From Oscillospiraceae bacterium (GTDB lineage: Bacteria > Bacillota > Clostridia > Oscillospirales > CAG-272): a stretch of DNA of 59,140 bases. Below, one piece after another: positions 1 to 8,490 of the stretch (position 1 is its first letter; every line of letters starts with the position of its first letter). Position numbers and translations under genes: made by a program. The stretch lies in NCBI GenBank assembly GCA_015064845.1, contig SVRL01000009.1, positions 1 through 59,140 on the forward strand, written 5' to 3'. The notes below the pieces were generated by a model. It worked only from the letters and a program-made list of their open reading frames with translations, did no database searches and was not told where the DNA came from.

Positions 1-1
1 T

Positions 2-355
2 CTTCTTTCTGACGGAGAGCCTACAGACGACTATAAGCCTGAACTTGAAAAGCTCAAACAAAATAACTGGTTCCGTAAAGCAATCAAGGTAGCAGTCGCC
101 ATAGGTGACGATGCCAACCGCGATGTCCTCGGCGAGTTTACCGGCAATAAGGAAGCGGTACTGACTGTGCATACACCCGAGGCACTTGCGAAAATGATTC
201 GCTTTGTATCGGTTACTGCTTCTCAAATTGGCTCTAAATCCACCGGTGTCGGCAAGGGCGGTGTAGACGAAGCCGCCAATAAGCAGGATGAGATGGTGCA
301 AAAGCTTGGTGCTGTGCAGGCAACCGACATTGATGACGGTGATCTCGAATGGTAA
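2..355 (+). CDS. VWA-domain protein, TerY-like (3' part only)
   Basis: Only the last 117 residues lie in the window; the reading frame is open to the left edge. The visible part starts inside a von Willebrand factor A domain: LLSDGEPTDDY is the strand-loop that in TerY-type proteins contributes a metal-site (MIDAS) aspartate, followed by KVAVAIGDDANRDVLGEFTG and a helix ending the domain. The C-terminal ~35 residues are a polar tail ending in acidic DIDDGDLEW. The stop overlaps the start of the downstream PP2C gene by 7 bases, indicating translational coupling. VWA-PP2C-kinase gene triads (TerY-P) are a known family of cytoplasmic stress/phospho-signalling modules; a kinase gene would be expected left of the window. 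Exact role unknown. Confidence 0.75.
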   Translation, partial: LLSDGEPTDDYKPELEKLKQNNWFRKAIKVAVAIGDDANRDVLGEFTGNKEAVLTVHTPEALAKMIRFVSVTASQIGSKSTGVGKGGVDEAANKQDEMVQKLGAVQATDIDDGDLEW

Positions 356-1554
356 AAGATGATTTCTTTGAAACTGAAAGTAGCTTTAAAAGCATAAACT
401 TTTCTTGCACAGGTGCGAGTCATATCAAAAACAATACCGTGTGTCAAGATGCCTCAGCTTCGCTGAATACGAAGTGGTACAGCGCAGCGGTGGTCTGTGA
501 CGGTCACGGCGGTGAGGATTACTTCCGTTCGGACAGAGGAAGCAAGATGGCAGTTGATGCCTTTTGTTCCTGTGTGACAGATAAAGCCTTTGTCAAATGT
601 TTTGATAAAATCGAATCCGAATCGGAACTGCCGGACTTGATCAGTCAACTGATTAAGAGCATTATTTTTCGTTGGAACATGGTGGTAGAAAGTGATTTGA
701 AGGCGGATCCCGTCACCGAGGATGAAATGCAAGGGGTATCCGACAAGGCTCGTAACCGCTATACTCTCGGAGAAAAGCTGCCGGCAATCTACGGAACAAC
801 ACTGATAGGCTTTGTTTGCGGAAAACGCTGGTGCTTTGGTGTTCAAATCGGGGACGGTAAATGTGTTGTGGCAAACAAATGGGGACAGATGTTTCAGCCC
901 ATTCCATGGGACGATACCTGTTTTCTGAATGTTACCACCTCGCTGTCGGATGAAAATGCCTATGAAGAATTCCGTTATTGGTACGCACAAAATCTCGACC
1001 GTGATTTTCCTGTCGCCGTATTCTTGGGTACTGACGGAATTGATGATTCCTTTGCAGGTGATGAAAAGCTACACGATTTTTATCGACTGATCATCAAGAA
1101 CCTTGCAAAAGCCAAAACCATGCAGCCACTTGCGGAGCTCGGTGAGTATCTTCCAACCTTGTCTCTGCAAGGCAGCAATGACGATATTTCTTTCGGAATG
1201 ATATTTAACCCTAATGCACTGCGATGGGATGCAGAGCGTTGGGACGGCGTTGGACGCCGCCTTTATGTTTATAATTCGGGAGATATGGATCAAGACAGCT
1301 ATGAGAAGTCATATACACACCACACAATGCTTCCGCTTGCCGTCGGCAGTTATGAGGTATGGATGGGGCGCTCCGATAGGCGCACGGTAGAAATCTTGAC
1401 GGTGGAAGATAATAGTGCAACCATCAGGTATCAAGGTGAGGAATACACCGTAACACGCTCTCATCAGGAATCTATCTATATTTCCGAGCGTCAAGCAACC
1501 TATGACGGCCCGTGGCATGAGGCAAGCGAGGTTACAAAATTCACTCTGTTGTAA
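349..1554 (+). CDS. PP2C-family (PPM) protein serine/threonine phosphatase
   Basis: 401 residues, predicted cytoplasmic. PPM landmarks occur in order: GASHIKNNTVCQDA (residues 22-35), VVCDGHGGEDYF with the metal-binding DGHGG at 51-55, YGTTLIG (148-154), VQIGDGKC (165-172), FLGTDGIDDSF (225-235) and NDDISFGMIF, whose DD is the usual last metal ligand region. The N-terminal ~300 residues form the phosphatase; the last ~110 residues (after FNPNALRW) are an extra domain I do not recognise. It should remove phosphate from Ser/Thr of proteins, with the VWA protein and a kinase encoded further left as likely partners. It is followed after 11 bases by the transglutaminase-like gene, in one operon. 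Confidence 0.85.
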   Translation: MVKDDFFETESSFKSINFSCTGASHIKNNTVCQDASASLNTKWYSAAVVCDGHGGEDYFRSDRGSKMAVDAFCSCVTDKAFVKCFDKIESESELPDLISQLIKSIIFRWNMVVESDLKADPVTEDEMQGVSDKARNRYTLGEKLPAIYGTTLIGFVCGKRWCFGVQIGDGKCVVANKWGQMFQPIPWDDTCFLNVTTSLSDENAYEEFRYWYAQNLDRDFPVAVFLGTDGIDDSFAGDEKLHDFYRLIIKNLAKAKTMQPLAELGEYLPTLSLQGSNDDISFGMIFNPNALRWDAERWDGVGRRLYVYNSGDMDQDSYEKSYTHHTMLPLAVGSYEVWMGRSDRRTVEILTVEDNSATIRYQGEEYTVTRSHQESIYISERQATYDGPWHEASEVTKFTLL

Positions 1555-1565
1555 AGGAGAATCGC

Positions 1566-2519
1566 ATGACCGACAAGGGTTCAAAATTTTACTACTCTCG
1601 TCTTAGCGACGGTGAGAAAAATATATACGATAAAATGTGCGGTGCCTTGCTTCGCTTTGAGCCTGCTTTGTCGCTCCATGCAGGTATGGGAAAGGCGTTT
1701 TCCATTGATACGCACAAAATTATCGAAGCGGTGCTTTTTGATAATCCTGTTTTCTTTTATGTAAATTGCAACCGCATTGTGATAAAGCAAACACCAATGT
1801 ATATTCAATTCAATTTTCAGTACACACATGAAAAAGAAGAAGCGGAGCAGCTTTGGATGCAGGTGGAAGAAAAAATTGCGAATTTTATTCAGCATAACAT
1901 CAAGCCCGAAATGAGTCCGCTTGCAAAGCAAATAGCAATTCATCGTCATATGGGCTTGATAAGCGCCTCCCGTCCGCCTTATGATAAAGAGGATTTCTCG
2001 GTCATCGGAGCGCTCATCAAGGGCAGGTGCGTATGTGAAGGCTACGCCAAAGCATATAAGTTGTTTTGCGACAGGCTCGGTATCGCATCCATTGTGGTGC
2101 TGGGTGACGGAATCAAACCGGACGGAACGAAAGAACCCCACGCTTGGAATATCACTCGTATAAACGGAGTAACGGCTCACACCGATGCCTGCTGGGATGC
2201 ACAGTTTGGCGTTTCAAGCTATGATTATTTTAATCTCTGCGATGCTGATATTGCCGCAGACCATTCATTCGATAACACAGTGTATCCCAAATGCGATCCC
2301 AATAAGATCAACTATTTTTATAAAAACGGACTGATTGCGGCAGATGAGGAACAGCTCCATGAGATCATAGCAAAAGTTTTCGATAAGCCGTATTTTTCGG
2401 TGAAGCTTCTGTTTCCTTTCTCGGCTGAGAAAGCACGACACCTGCCGCTTGATATTGGCGAAATACGCTACAATGCGGCACAAAATATCCTAAGCTATTC
2501 AAAGGCTATGGTGGAATAA
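1566..2519 (+). CDS. Transglutaminase-like (papain-fold) domain protein
   Basis: 317 residues with no signal peptide or membrane segment. A transglutaminase-like core lies at about residues 120-225. VCEGYAKAYKLFCDRLGI carries the candidate nucleophile Cys157, PHAWNI carries His192 and HTDACWD carries Asp207, so the Cys-His-Asp triad is complete. Bacterial members act as peptidases or cross-linking/amidating enzymes; the substrate cannot be read from sequence. The start is supported by AAAGGAGAATCGC just before the ATG at 1566. Its place directly behind a VWA-PP2C pair is the informative part: it may be an effector or processing enzyme of that signalling module. Confidence 0.75.
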   Translation: MTDKGSKFYYSRLSDGEKNIYDKMCGALLRFEPALSLHAGMGKAFSIDTHKIIEAVLFDNPVFFYVNCNRIVIKQTPMYIQFNFQYTHEKEEAEQLWMQVEEKIANFIQHNIKPEMSPLAKQIAIHRHMGLISASRPPYDKEDFSVIGALIKGRCVCEGYAKAYKLFCDRLGIASIVVLGDGIKPDGTKEPHAWNITRINGVTAHTDACWDAQFGVSSYDYFNLCDADIAADHSFDNTVYPKCDPNKINYFYKNGLIAADEEQLHEIIAKVFDKPYFSVKLLFPFSAEKARHLPLDIGEIRYNAAQNILSYSKAMVE

Positions 2520-2529
2520 GGAGATCATA

Positions 2530-3183
2530 ATGTATACAGAGCAACAGTTGAATCGGATCATAGAGCTGTTCCGAAAAATTGAGGGCAATAAGTCCCATGA
2601 ATATGCAGCTCCCACCTATAAGGATAGTCCATCACTTCGTGAGATGGCAGAAATTATACTCAGTGATGCTTTGGATACAGCAGAGGTGCTTGCCGAAAAA
2701 ATCACGGTGCTTACATATCTTTGCAGATGCTATGATCAGATGTGCCGTGCAGGTATGTCTGTGAAGTATTATAAAATGCTTCTCACTTGCTATGTAAAGC
2801 TTTCGAAATTGGAGAGGCTGTCAAAGGACGATAAGAAACATTTTGAGGAAGCCTTTTACGGTGCTGTAAAGGCTCGCAACGGATATGTGCCGGATGACTG
2901 TTCTGATTTGAAAGAAATCGTTTGCGGTTATATCCCCGATAAAAAGATTGATGAACTATACCAAAAGGCCGTGGATTCTCGCAAGGGACTTCCTAAAAAC
3001 GATCCGGTAGAACTCAGCGAAGAATACCTTGCTGTCATCGATGAGGTGGAAGAACTGATTGACAAGAACAAGAAGGTCAATATCTGCTTTGAATATTGGA
3101 GTTTGAAAGCAGATTACCTTGAAGAGCGCGGGATTCGGTGGTGTTCTCCTGCTATGCTCAATCCCGGTGTGATGTTTGATTGA
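2530..3183 (+). CDS. Conserved-looking protein of unknown function, end of TerY/PP2C operon
   Basis: 217 residues, start at ATG 2530 behind TAAGGAGATCATA. I do not recognise the family. The protein is charged and mostly helical, with no signal or membrane segment. Residues ~50-110 (TAEVLAEKITVLTYLCRCYDQMCRAG... YYKMLLTCYVKLSKLERLSK) resemble paired helices of TPR-like repeats. The C-terminus ends in an unusual motif, GIRWCSPAMLNPGVMFD, that looks conserved. It begins 10 bases after the transglutaminase-like gene stops and is the last gene before a weak terminator-like hairpin, so it probably belongs to the same operon. Confidence 0.55.
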   Translation: MYTEQQLNRIIELFRKIEGNKSHEYAAPTYKDSPSLREMAEIILSDALDTAEVLAEKITVLTYLCRCYDQMCRAGMSVKYYKMLLTCYVKLSKLERLSKDDKKHFEEAFYGAVKARNGYVPDDCSDLKEIVCGYIPDKKIDELYQKAVDSRKGLPKNDPVELSEEYLAVIDEVEELIDKNKKVNICFEYWSLKADYLEERGIRWCSPAMLNPGVMFD

Positions 3184-3205
3184 GAAGAATCACTCTGAAT
3201 GCAAA

Positions 3206-3232
3206 AGAGGCAGGATAGTCAGTCTTGCCTCT
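3206..3232 (+). terminator. Weak terminator-like hairpin after the TerY/PP2C operon
   Basis: Arms AGAGGCA (3206-3212) and TGCCTCT (3226-3232) pair perfectly, and the next pairs inward also form with a wobble. No uridine run follows, so it may need a factor or be an mRNA-stabilising hairpin. The rest of 3184-3500 shows no gene. Confidence 0.4.
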
Positions 3233-3506
3233 AACACTTATATAATCAAATTGAAATAGATAATGTATTTCTGATTTGTAAACAATCATTTTTCGCAAAA
3301 TACCCCCTTGACAAATTGCGTCTCATAATTTCATGATATTCTAATATCCTTTTACACTTTTTGTGTGAATAATGCTGAGTATTGCACACTTTCAAGAGAA
3401 ATAATGTCCTTTCTGTTTATTGAACTTGCAGATCTTTCCTCTAAACCAAACGAAAAAGCGATGAGGAAGACCAGTCTGCTTTATGATAGGAATTCCTTTT
3501 TTCTTG

Positions 3507-3623
3507 CCACTCGAGTGGTTGTTTTGACCTGTTTGTAAAAAGTAGTCAAAATTGTTGACTTTAATCAAAAATTATAGTATATTATAAGTAGTAATAATGA
3601 CGAACGCTAATAAGACCACTCGA
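3507..3623. promoter_or_regulatory. Promoter of the serine recombinase gene, bracketed by 9-bp inverted repeats
   Basis: A good sigma-A promoter faces the recombinase: TTGACT (3555-3560), 17-bp spacer, TATATT (3578-3583). The -35 box is one arm of AGTCAA-N5-TTGACT (3544-3560), a possible operator. A perfect 12-bp palindrome, CCACTCGAGTGG, lies at 3507-3518. TCGAGTGGT (3511-3519) and ACCACTCGA (3615-3623) form a 9-bp inverted pair around the promoter. The right copy overlaps the ribosome-binding region of the gene. Operator or invertible-segment roles are inference. Confidence 0.55.
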
Positions 3624-3635
3624 AAGGAGAAAGAC

Positions 3636-4322
3636 ATGCGTATATATGGCTATTGCAGAATCAGTCAAAAAAAGCAAAGTATCGAAAGACAAATTCGAAA
3701 CATCAAAGAGGCATACCCTTCAGCGGTAATAATTGAAGAAGCGTTTACCGGAACCAAGATTGATAGGCCGGAATGGAATAAGCTTTATGCCAAAGCAAAA
3801 GATGGAGATACGATTGTTTTTGACAGCGTCAGCCGAATGAGCAGAAATGCGGAAGAAGGGTTTAATACCTACGAAGAACTTTACACCCGAGGTGTTAATC
3901 TTATATTCCTCAAGGAAAAACACATTAATACAGATACATATAAGAAAAGTCTTTCCGGACTGATATCTATGACAAATACGAATGTGGATTTGATTTTGGA
4001 GGGTATCAACAAATATCTGTTAGCATTGGCAAAAGAACAGATCCGCATAGCCTTTGATCAAGCGGAAAAAGAAGTTGCGGACTTACATCAGCGGACGAAA
4101 GAGGGGATTGAAACTGCCAAACTTTCCGGAAAAAAGATTGGCAAGAGCAAAGGAGATACTTGGGAGACCAAAAAAAGCAAAGAAGCAAAGCAAATAATTC
4201 TTAAGCACTCCAAAGATTTCAACGGAACTCTTTCGGATATTGATGTGATAAAACTCGCGGGAGTTACGAGAAAAACTTATTACAAATACAAAAGAGAGTT
4301 GAAAACTATAAGCTGCAAATAA
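3636..4322 (+). CDS. Small serine recombinase (resolvase/invertase family)
   Basis: 228 residues from ATG 3636, chosen because AAAGGAGA (3623-3630) is 5 bases upstream; an in-frame ATG at 3597 would add 13 residues but lacks a ribosome site. The N-terminal resolvase domain begins MRIYGYCRISQKKQSIERQ with the catalytic serine at residue 10, followed by FDSVSRMSRNAEEGF, the conserved D..SR.SR segment. A long helix is followed by a C-terminal helix-turn-helix (LSDIDVIKLAGVTRKTYYKY). Family members cut both strands through a phosphoserine link to resolve or invert DNA. The short form suggests a resolvase or invertase rather than a large phage-type integrase. Its own promoter region contains inverted repeats. 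Confidence 0.85.
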   Translation: MRIYGYCRISQKKQSIERQIRNIKEAYPSAVIIEEAFTGTKIDRPEWNKLYAKAKDGDTIVFDSVSRMSRNAEEGFNTYEELYTRGVNLIFLKEKHINTDTYKKSLSGLISMTNTNVDLILEGINKYLLALAKEQIRIAFDQAEKEVADLHQRTKEGIETAKLSGKKIGKSKGDTWETKKSKEAKQIILKHSKDFNGTLSDIDVIKLAGVTRKTYYKYKRELKTISCK

Positions 4323-4391
4323 TATTCCATACCATAACCGGAAAAAGCCTTTATTGTTATTGAGTAAAATTAGAGGAAAGAGGATGAAAAG

Positions 4392-5504
4392 ATGTTGATA
4401 GGATGTACGAAAAATTTACTTGAATTTTTAAAAGAATCTCCTGCCGAAAGGGAAGAAGCGATAGATCCTTTGTATTCCTGGACGGCGAATTTGATTATAT
4501 TGAACCGCCGTAAGACATTGGTTGCGGTCAACGATGCAACCAAATGCTGTTTTGTTCTGCACGGTTTGACGACGAAAATGATTCCCAAACTGCATGAATT
4601 ACTGAAGAACGGAATCCGCGCGGTGTTGGAAAGCGAGTATGTCGCGCCGAATATCATTGAAAAATATTTGGACGAGTGCGGACAAGAGCTTGTTTTTACA
4701 AAGACCTTGCGTTCTGAAGTCGCATATTGCAACAAGGCTTGTGAGCGTGTGAAAAGATTTTCCGAGATATTGATACCGGGAGATCTGTTGCAGAAGCCAT
4801 TTTTGCCGTGGTTCAATGACGATTTGATTCCCAAATATAACTATCATAGGATCAGTGAAATATTGCTTTCCGTATTTTCCGAGCGCTATGGTTCTCCCGT
4901 ACAATCCGCGCAAATGGTGGAATTGGAGGTTGAACTTGAGTTGTGTACGCCTTGCAAGAGAACGCTCCTTGTACCAACCAATCTGAATTTCTATCAGCTT
5001 CACAGAATTTTGCAAAATGCGTTCGGTTGGGAGGACCGTCATTTGCACCAATTCATTTTGAAAAAGGACCGCTTGGGCAGACCGACCAAAATCATTCAAC
5101 CGATTGATGACGAAGCAGAAGTTTTCTTGGACATGAGTATTAAAAATATTGAAAGCACGGAAATTACTGTAAAAGAAGTATTTGCATTACATGATAAGAT
5201 AGAATACGAATATGATTTCGGTGATGATTGGATGCATACCGTAAAATTGAAAAAATGGATCGAAGATTGTGAAAATCCATATCCGAAATGCATTGACGCC
5301 GTTGGCGAAGCTCCGTTGGAGGATTGCGGAGGGCGCTATGGCTTTGAGGAAAAACTGGAGATTCTTGCCGATCCGAAACATCCTGATTACCAAGAACTCA
5401 TGGATTGGACCGGCGGAAAATGCACGAAGCCTTTGGATATGCAAAGGATCAAGTGTCGTATTGCAGGCGCATATCGACACTATATTCCTGTTATCTATAG
5501 CTGA
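4392..5504 (+). CDS. Plasmid pRiA4b ORF-3-like protein
   Basis: 370 residues. The C-terminal part (from about residue 180) matches the pRiA4b ORF-3 fold family: VELEVELELCTPCKRTLLVPTN, then FYQLHRILQNAFGWEDRHLHQF, EYEYDFGDDWMHTVKL and ECxDxGGxYG-like EDCGGRYGFEE, then HPDYQELMDWTGG. The N-terminal ~170 residues form a separate domain (LNRRKTLVAVNDATKCCFVLHG...), like the MucR-unrelated N-domains often fused to this family. The biochemical role of the family is unknown, but it is common on plasmids and IS elements. The start at ATG 4392 has GGAAAGAGGA upstream; the earlier ATG at 4384 stops after four codons. It lies 69 bases behind the recombinase gene. Confidence 0.75.
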   Translation: MLIGCTKNLLEFLKESPAEREEAIDPLYSWTANLIILNRRKTLVAVNDATKCCFVLHGLTTKMIPKLHELLKNGIRAVLESEYVAPNIIEKYLDECGQELVFTKTLRSEVAYCNKACERVKRFSEILIPGDLLQKPFLPWFNDDLIPKYNYHRISEILLSVFSERYGSPVQSAQMVELEVELELCTPCKRTLLVPTNLNFYQLHRILQNAFGWEDRHLHQFILKKDRLGRPTKIIQPIDDEAEVFLDMSIKNIESTEITVKEVFALHDKIEYEYDFGDDWMHTVKLKKWIEDCENPYPKCIDAVGEAPLEDCGGRYGFEEKLEILADPKHPDYQELMDWTGGKCTKPLDMQRIKCRIAGAYRHYIPVIYS

Positions 5505-6107
5505 ATTTAGATATTATGGCAATCGCACATTAAGTTGACTTGATTTGATGTGTGGTTGTCATTTTTTGCTCTCAATTGCACAAAGTTGAAAATATTTTGA
5601 GTTTTTGCTATCGTATTTTTCGAATGAACAAAGAATTTTTTATAAAAAGCAAAGAGCCGATATAAAAGTTTTCAGTAGGAATGCTTTAGGGACCTCAAAT
5701 CAATCATTATACGAATAAAAATTTCTTCTTTCCATTCTTTGTCCCCGTTTCTAAAGAAGAGAAAAACGATTCATTTTCCTTCTTTATTTCTCCCTCTCTC
5801 CATCCAATTTTTCCTCTTCTTCCCTTCCAAAGAGAAATGAAAATTGAAAAGAATTCTTTTTTCTTTTCTTCATTAGAGAAGAGGCGAAAAGGGCAAAGAA
5901 AGGGAAAAAGGGATAGTGAAAAATAGTGAAAAAATAATGGATTTTTTCTATAAAAGAAAGTGGATATGAAAAAGAAACTGAAAATTATCGACCTTATATT
6001 GAGCAGAGATAACGTAAGAAAAAATATATTGCTATAATATGCTTTTTTATCTTCTGTAAAAAAATAAAACTTTCAAATAGCTGTCATAAAAATTCACAAT
6101 TTCATCA
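5505..6107. repeat. Gene-free AT-rich gap with three purine/pyrimidine hairpin units (5715-5960)
   Basis: No credible gene is seen in 5505-6180. From about 5715 to 5960 pyrimidine-rich and purine-rich runs alternate. The switch points (loops) are near 5754 (GTTTCTAAAGAAG), 5830 (CCCTTCCAAAGAG) and 5876 (TTCATTAGAGAAG). These look like diverged copies of the hairpin units found as an array at 17.03-17.93 kb and elsewhere in the island. Function unknown. Confidence 0.55.
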
Positions 6108-6136
6108 TTGACAAGTTCATCTTCAAATGATACAAT
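6108..6136 (+). promoter_or_regulatory. Promoter of the marR-MATE unit
   Basis: TTGACA (6108-6113), 17-bp spacer, TACAAT (6131-6136). The AT-rich ATAATTAATAATTCAT just downstream could hold a MarR operator, but no clean palindrome is visible. Confidence 0.75.
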
Positions 6137-6180
6137 AATTAATAATTCATAAACGAACAAATAAAATCGAGGAGTTTTTT

Positions 6181-6630
6181 ATGATTACAATTCAGGAGAT
6201 GAACGGACACGCGAGAAAAATCGGAATGGCGTATGAAATGACCTTGCTTCCGTTGGCGATGGAAACGGATATGCCCCATACGGCTATCAGCATACTTTTG
6301 TTTATTGCCAATAATCCCGATTTTGCAACGGCGCGTGATATTTGCGAAATGAGAGGTTTGAAGCGTCCTAACGTTTCCGCTCACGTAGAGCGACTCGTTC
6401 AGGAGGGATACATAGAAAGACGTGCCGTTCCCGGCGACAGAAGAAAGGACGCTCTCGTTTGTACCGAGAAAGCAACGAAGATCATTGAACTCGGAAGAGC
6501 ACGTCAAATTCAATTTGCACAGGCGGTACTCGACGGCATTTCCGAAGAAGATCGCGATGTGATGGAGCGTTGCTTTATGCAAATGAACAACAATATAGAT
6601 CGCATCATTAGGGAGAAGGTGCTGCTATAA
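6181..6630 (+). CDS. MarR-family transcriptional regulator
   Basis: 149 residues. It contains a winged helix-turn-helix of MarR type: TARDICEMRGLKRPNVSAHVERLVQEGYIERRAVPGDRRKDALVC shows helix-turn-recognition helix followed by the wing with the typical DRR motif. Long N- and C-terminal helices would form the dimer interface. The ribosome site GAGGAG is 6-7 bases before ATG 6181. The gene runs directly into the MATE exporter gene, with the stop overlapping the apparent start. The usual logic is that the regulator represses this operon until a ligand, often an exported toxic compound, is bound. Confidence 0.85.
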   Translation: MITIQEMNGHARKIGMAYEMTLLPLAMETDMPHTAISILLFIANNPDFATARDICEMRGLKRPNVSAHVERLVQEGYIERRAVPGDRRKDALVCTEKATKIIELGRARQIQFAQAVLDGISEEDRDVMERCFMQMNNNIDRIIREKVLL

Positions 6631-8021
6631 CAGATAAAAAGGAACTGCTTGGCACAGCTCCCGTCGGCAAGCTTTTATTTAAGCTCGCGCTGCCCACGGT
6701 GGTTGCCCAGCTTATCAATATGCTATACAATATCGTTGACCGAGTTTATATCGGTCATATGCCGGAGGTTGGCGACCTCGCGCTGACGGGAGTGGGCGTT
6801 TGTATGCCGCTGATTATGCTTGTGTCTGCCTTTGCCGCGCTCGTCGGCTCGGGAGGCGCACCTCGAGCATCGATCTTTATGGGCAAGGGAGATACGGAAA
6901 GCGCAGAGAAAACACTCGGAGGCTGCTTTGGATTGCAGATCATCGTTTCCGCCATACTGACCGTTATTCTGCTTATTTGGAATGAAGATCTCCTTTTAGC
7001 ATTCGGCGCGAGCAGCAATACGATTGAATATGCAACGGGCTATATGAGCATTTACGCCATTGGTACGGTGTTCGTCCAAATGACGCTTGGCATGAATGCC
7101 TTTATCACGGCGCAAGGGTTTACCAAGATCTCTATGATGTCGGTCGTTGTAGGAGCGGTTGCGAATATTATTCTCGACCCTATTTTTATCTACGGGTGTG
7201 AACTGGGTGTTAAAGGTGCAGCTCTTGCGACCATCATATCTCAGTCACTTTCTTGTGTTTGGGTTTTGTCCTTCCTGTTTGGCAAGAGAAGTATTCTCAG
7301 ATTGAAGCCGAAATATTTCATCCCGTCACCGAAAATCATTTTGCCCTGTGTTGCTCTCGGAACGGCAACCTTCATTATGCAGGCAAGCGAGAGCGTGATA
7401 TCGGTTTGCTTCAATTCCTCTCTGCTTGAGTACGGTGGCGATATTGCCGTTGGAGCTATGACGATTCTCACAAGCGTGATGCAGTTTGCCATGCTTCCGC
7501 CCCAAGGCATCGCTCAGGGAGCTCAGCCTATACTCAGCTATAATTACGGAGCAAAAAACGCAAGCCGTGTAAAAGAAACGTATAAGCTTTTACTTAAGGT
7601 ATGCCTGATTTATTCGGTAACGATATGGGCGGCGGTTATGCTGTTCCCAAGCGTATTTGCATCGATGTTTTCACTGGATGCCGAGCTTGTTGCGTTTGCA
7701 TCAAAGGCACTTCGCATCTATTTTGCGGGAATGTTGTTGTTCGGAATTCAAATCGCGTGTCAGATGACCTTCGTGTCTCTCGGAAATGCGCCGTCCTCTG
7801 TGCTTGTTGCTGTTGTCCGCAAATTCGTATTGCTTTTGCCGTTGATCTATATTATGCCGAATCTGATCAGCGACCGCACGATCGGAGTTTATATGGCAGA
7901 GCCGATAGCGGATATCCTTGCGGTGACCTTTACGGCAATTCTATTTGTATTTCAATTCAAGAAAGCGCTTAAGAAAATAGAGCCTCAAGACGCTATTACA
8001 AATGAAGAAAAAACTATCTGA
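6627..8021 (+). CDS. MATE-family multidrug/cation antiporter, apparent ATA start
   Basis: About 464 residues with 12 hydrophobic segments, typical for MATE exporters (drug out, Na+ or H+ in). LPTVVAQLINMLYNIVDRVYIGH is the N-terminal MatE signature, repeated in the second half (PPQGIAQGAQPILSYNYGAKN). The only start with a ribosome site is ATA at 6627-6629: GGGAGAAGG (6611-6619) sits 7 bases upstream, and translation gives the canonical N-terminus TDKKELLGTAPVGKLLFKLA. The first ATG/GTG-type alternative, GTG 6699, would delete the first conserved segment. An ATG-to-ATA change or a real ATA start is implied. Coupled with marR. Confidence 0.85.
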   Translation: MTDKKELLGTAPVGKLLFKLALPTVVAQLINMLYNIVDRVYIGHMPEVGDLALTGVGVCMPLIMLVSAFAALVGSGGAPRASIFMGKGDTESAEKTLGGCFGLQIIVSAILTVILLIWNEDLLLAFGASSNTIEYATGYMSIYAIGTVFVQMTLGMNAFITAQGFTKISMMSVVVGAVANIILDPIFIYGCELGVKGAALATIISQSLSCVWVLSFLFGKRSILRLKPKYFIPSPKIILPCVALGTATFIMQASESVISVCFNSSLLEYGGDIAVGAMTILTSVMQFAMLPPQGIAQGAQPILSYNYGAKNASRVKETYKLLLKVCLIYSVTIWAAVMLFPSVFASMFSLDAELVAFASKALRIYFAGMLLFGIQIACQMTFVSLGNAPSSVLVAVVRKFVLLLPLIYIMPNLISDRTIGVYMAEPIADILAVTFTAILFVFQFKKALKKIEPQDAITNEEKTI

Positions 8022-8058
8022 AATCAATCGAAATAAATAATGAAACGGAGATAAAATA

Positions 8059-8478
8059 ATGAAAATTGCAGTAACTTATGAAAATGGACAAATCTTTCAG
8101 CATTTTGGACACACCGAGCAGTTTAAAATCTATACGGTGGAAAACGGAACGATAGTATCCTCCGAGGTGATCGGAGCGGGCGGTAGCGGTCACGGTGCAC
8201 TGGCGGGACTTCTCTCGGAGCAAAACGTAACGGTACTTATCTGCGGTGGCATCGGAGGCGGCGCACAGATGGCGCTTGCGAGTGCCGGCATCCAGCTGTT
8301 TGGCGGTGTCAGCGGCTCCTGTGATGAGGCGGTAGGCGCCCTCCTTGCCAATAAGCTGAATTTCAATCCCGGGGTCAGATGCGATCACCACGAGCACGAG
8401 CACGGTGAGGGCGGTCATTCCTGCGGAGAACACGGATGCGGCTCACACAATTGCGGAAATCACGATTGCGGTAAATAA
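8059..8478 (+). CDS. NifX/NafY-like (dinitrogenase cofactor-binding fold) protein with Cys/His-rich tail
   Basis: 139 residues. Residues 1-110 show the ribonuclease-H-like NifX/NifB-C fold: MKIAVTYENGQIFQHFGHTEQF, then GHGALAGLLSEQNVTVLICGGIGGGAQMAL and GGVSGSCDEAVGALL. Family members bind metal clusters or act as small metal carriers. The C-terminal ~30 residues are a metal-binding tail made of HExEHG and repeated CGxHxCG steps, which could hold Zn, Ni or an Fe-S cluster. No nif genes are nearby, so a nitrogenase role is unlikely. ACGGAGATAAAATA precedes the ATG. It lies between the MATE gene and an alarmone synthetase gene. Confidence 0.75.
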   Translation: MKIAVTYENGQIFQHFGHTEQFKIYTVENGTIVSSEVIGAGGSGHGALAGLLSEQNVTVLICGGIGGGAQMALASAGIQLFGGVSGSCDEAVGALLANKLNFNPGVRCDHHEHEHGEGGHSCGEHGCGSHNCGNHDCGK

Positions 8479-8490
8479 AAGGAGAATAAA

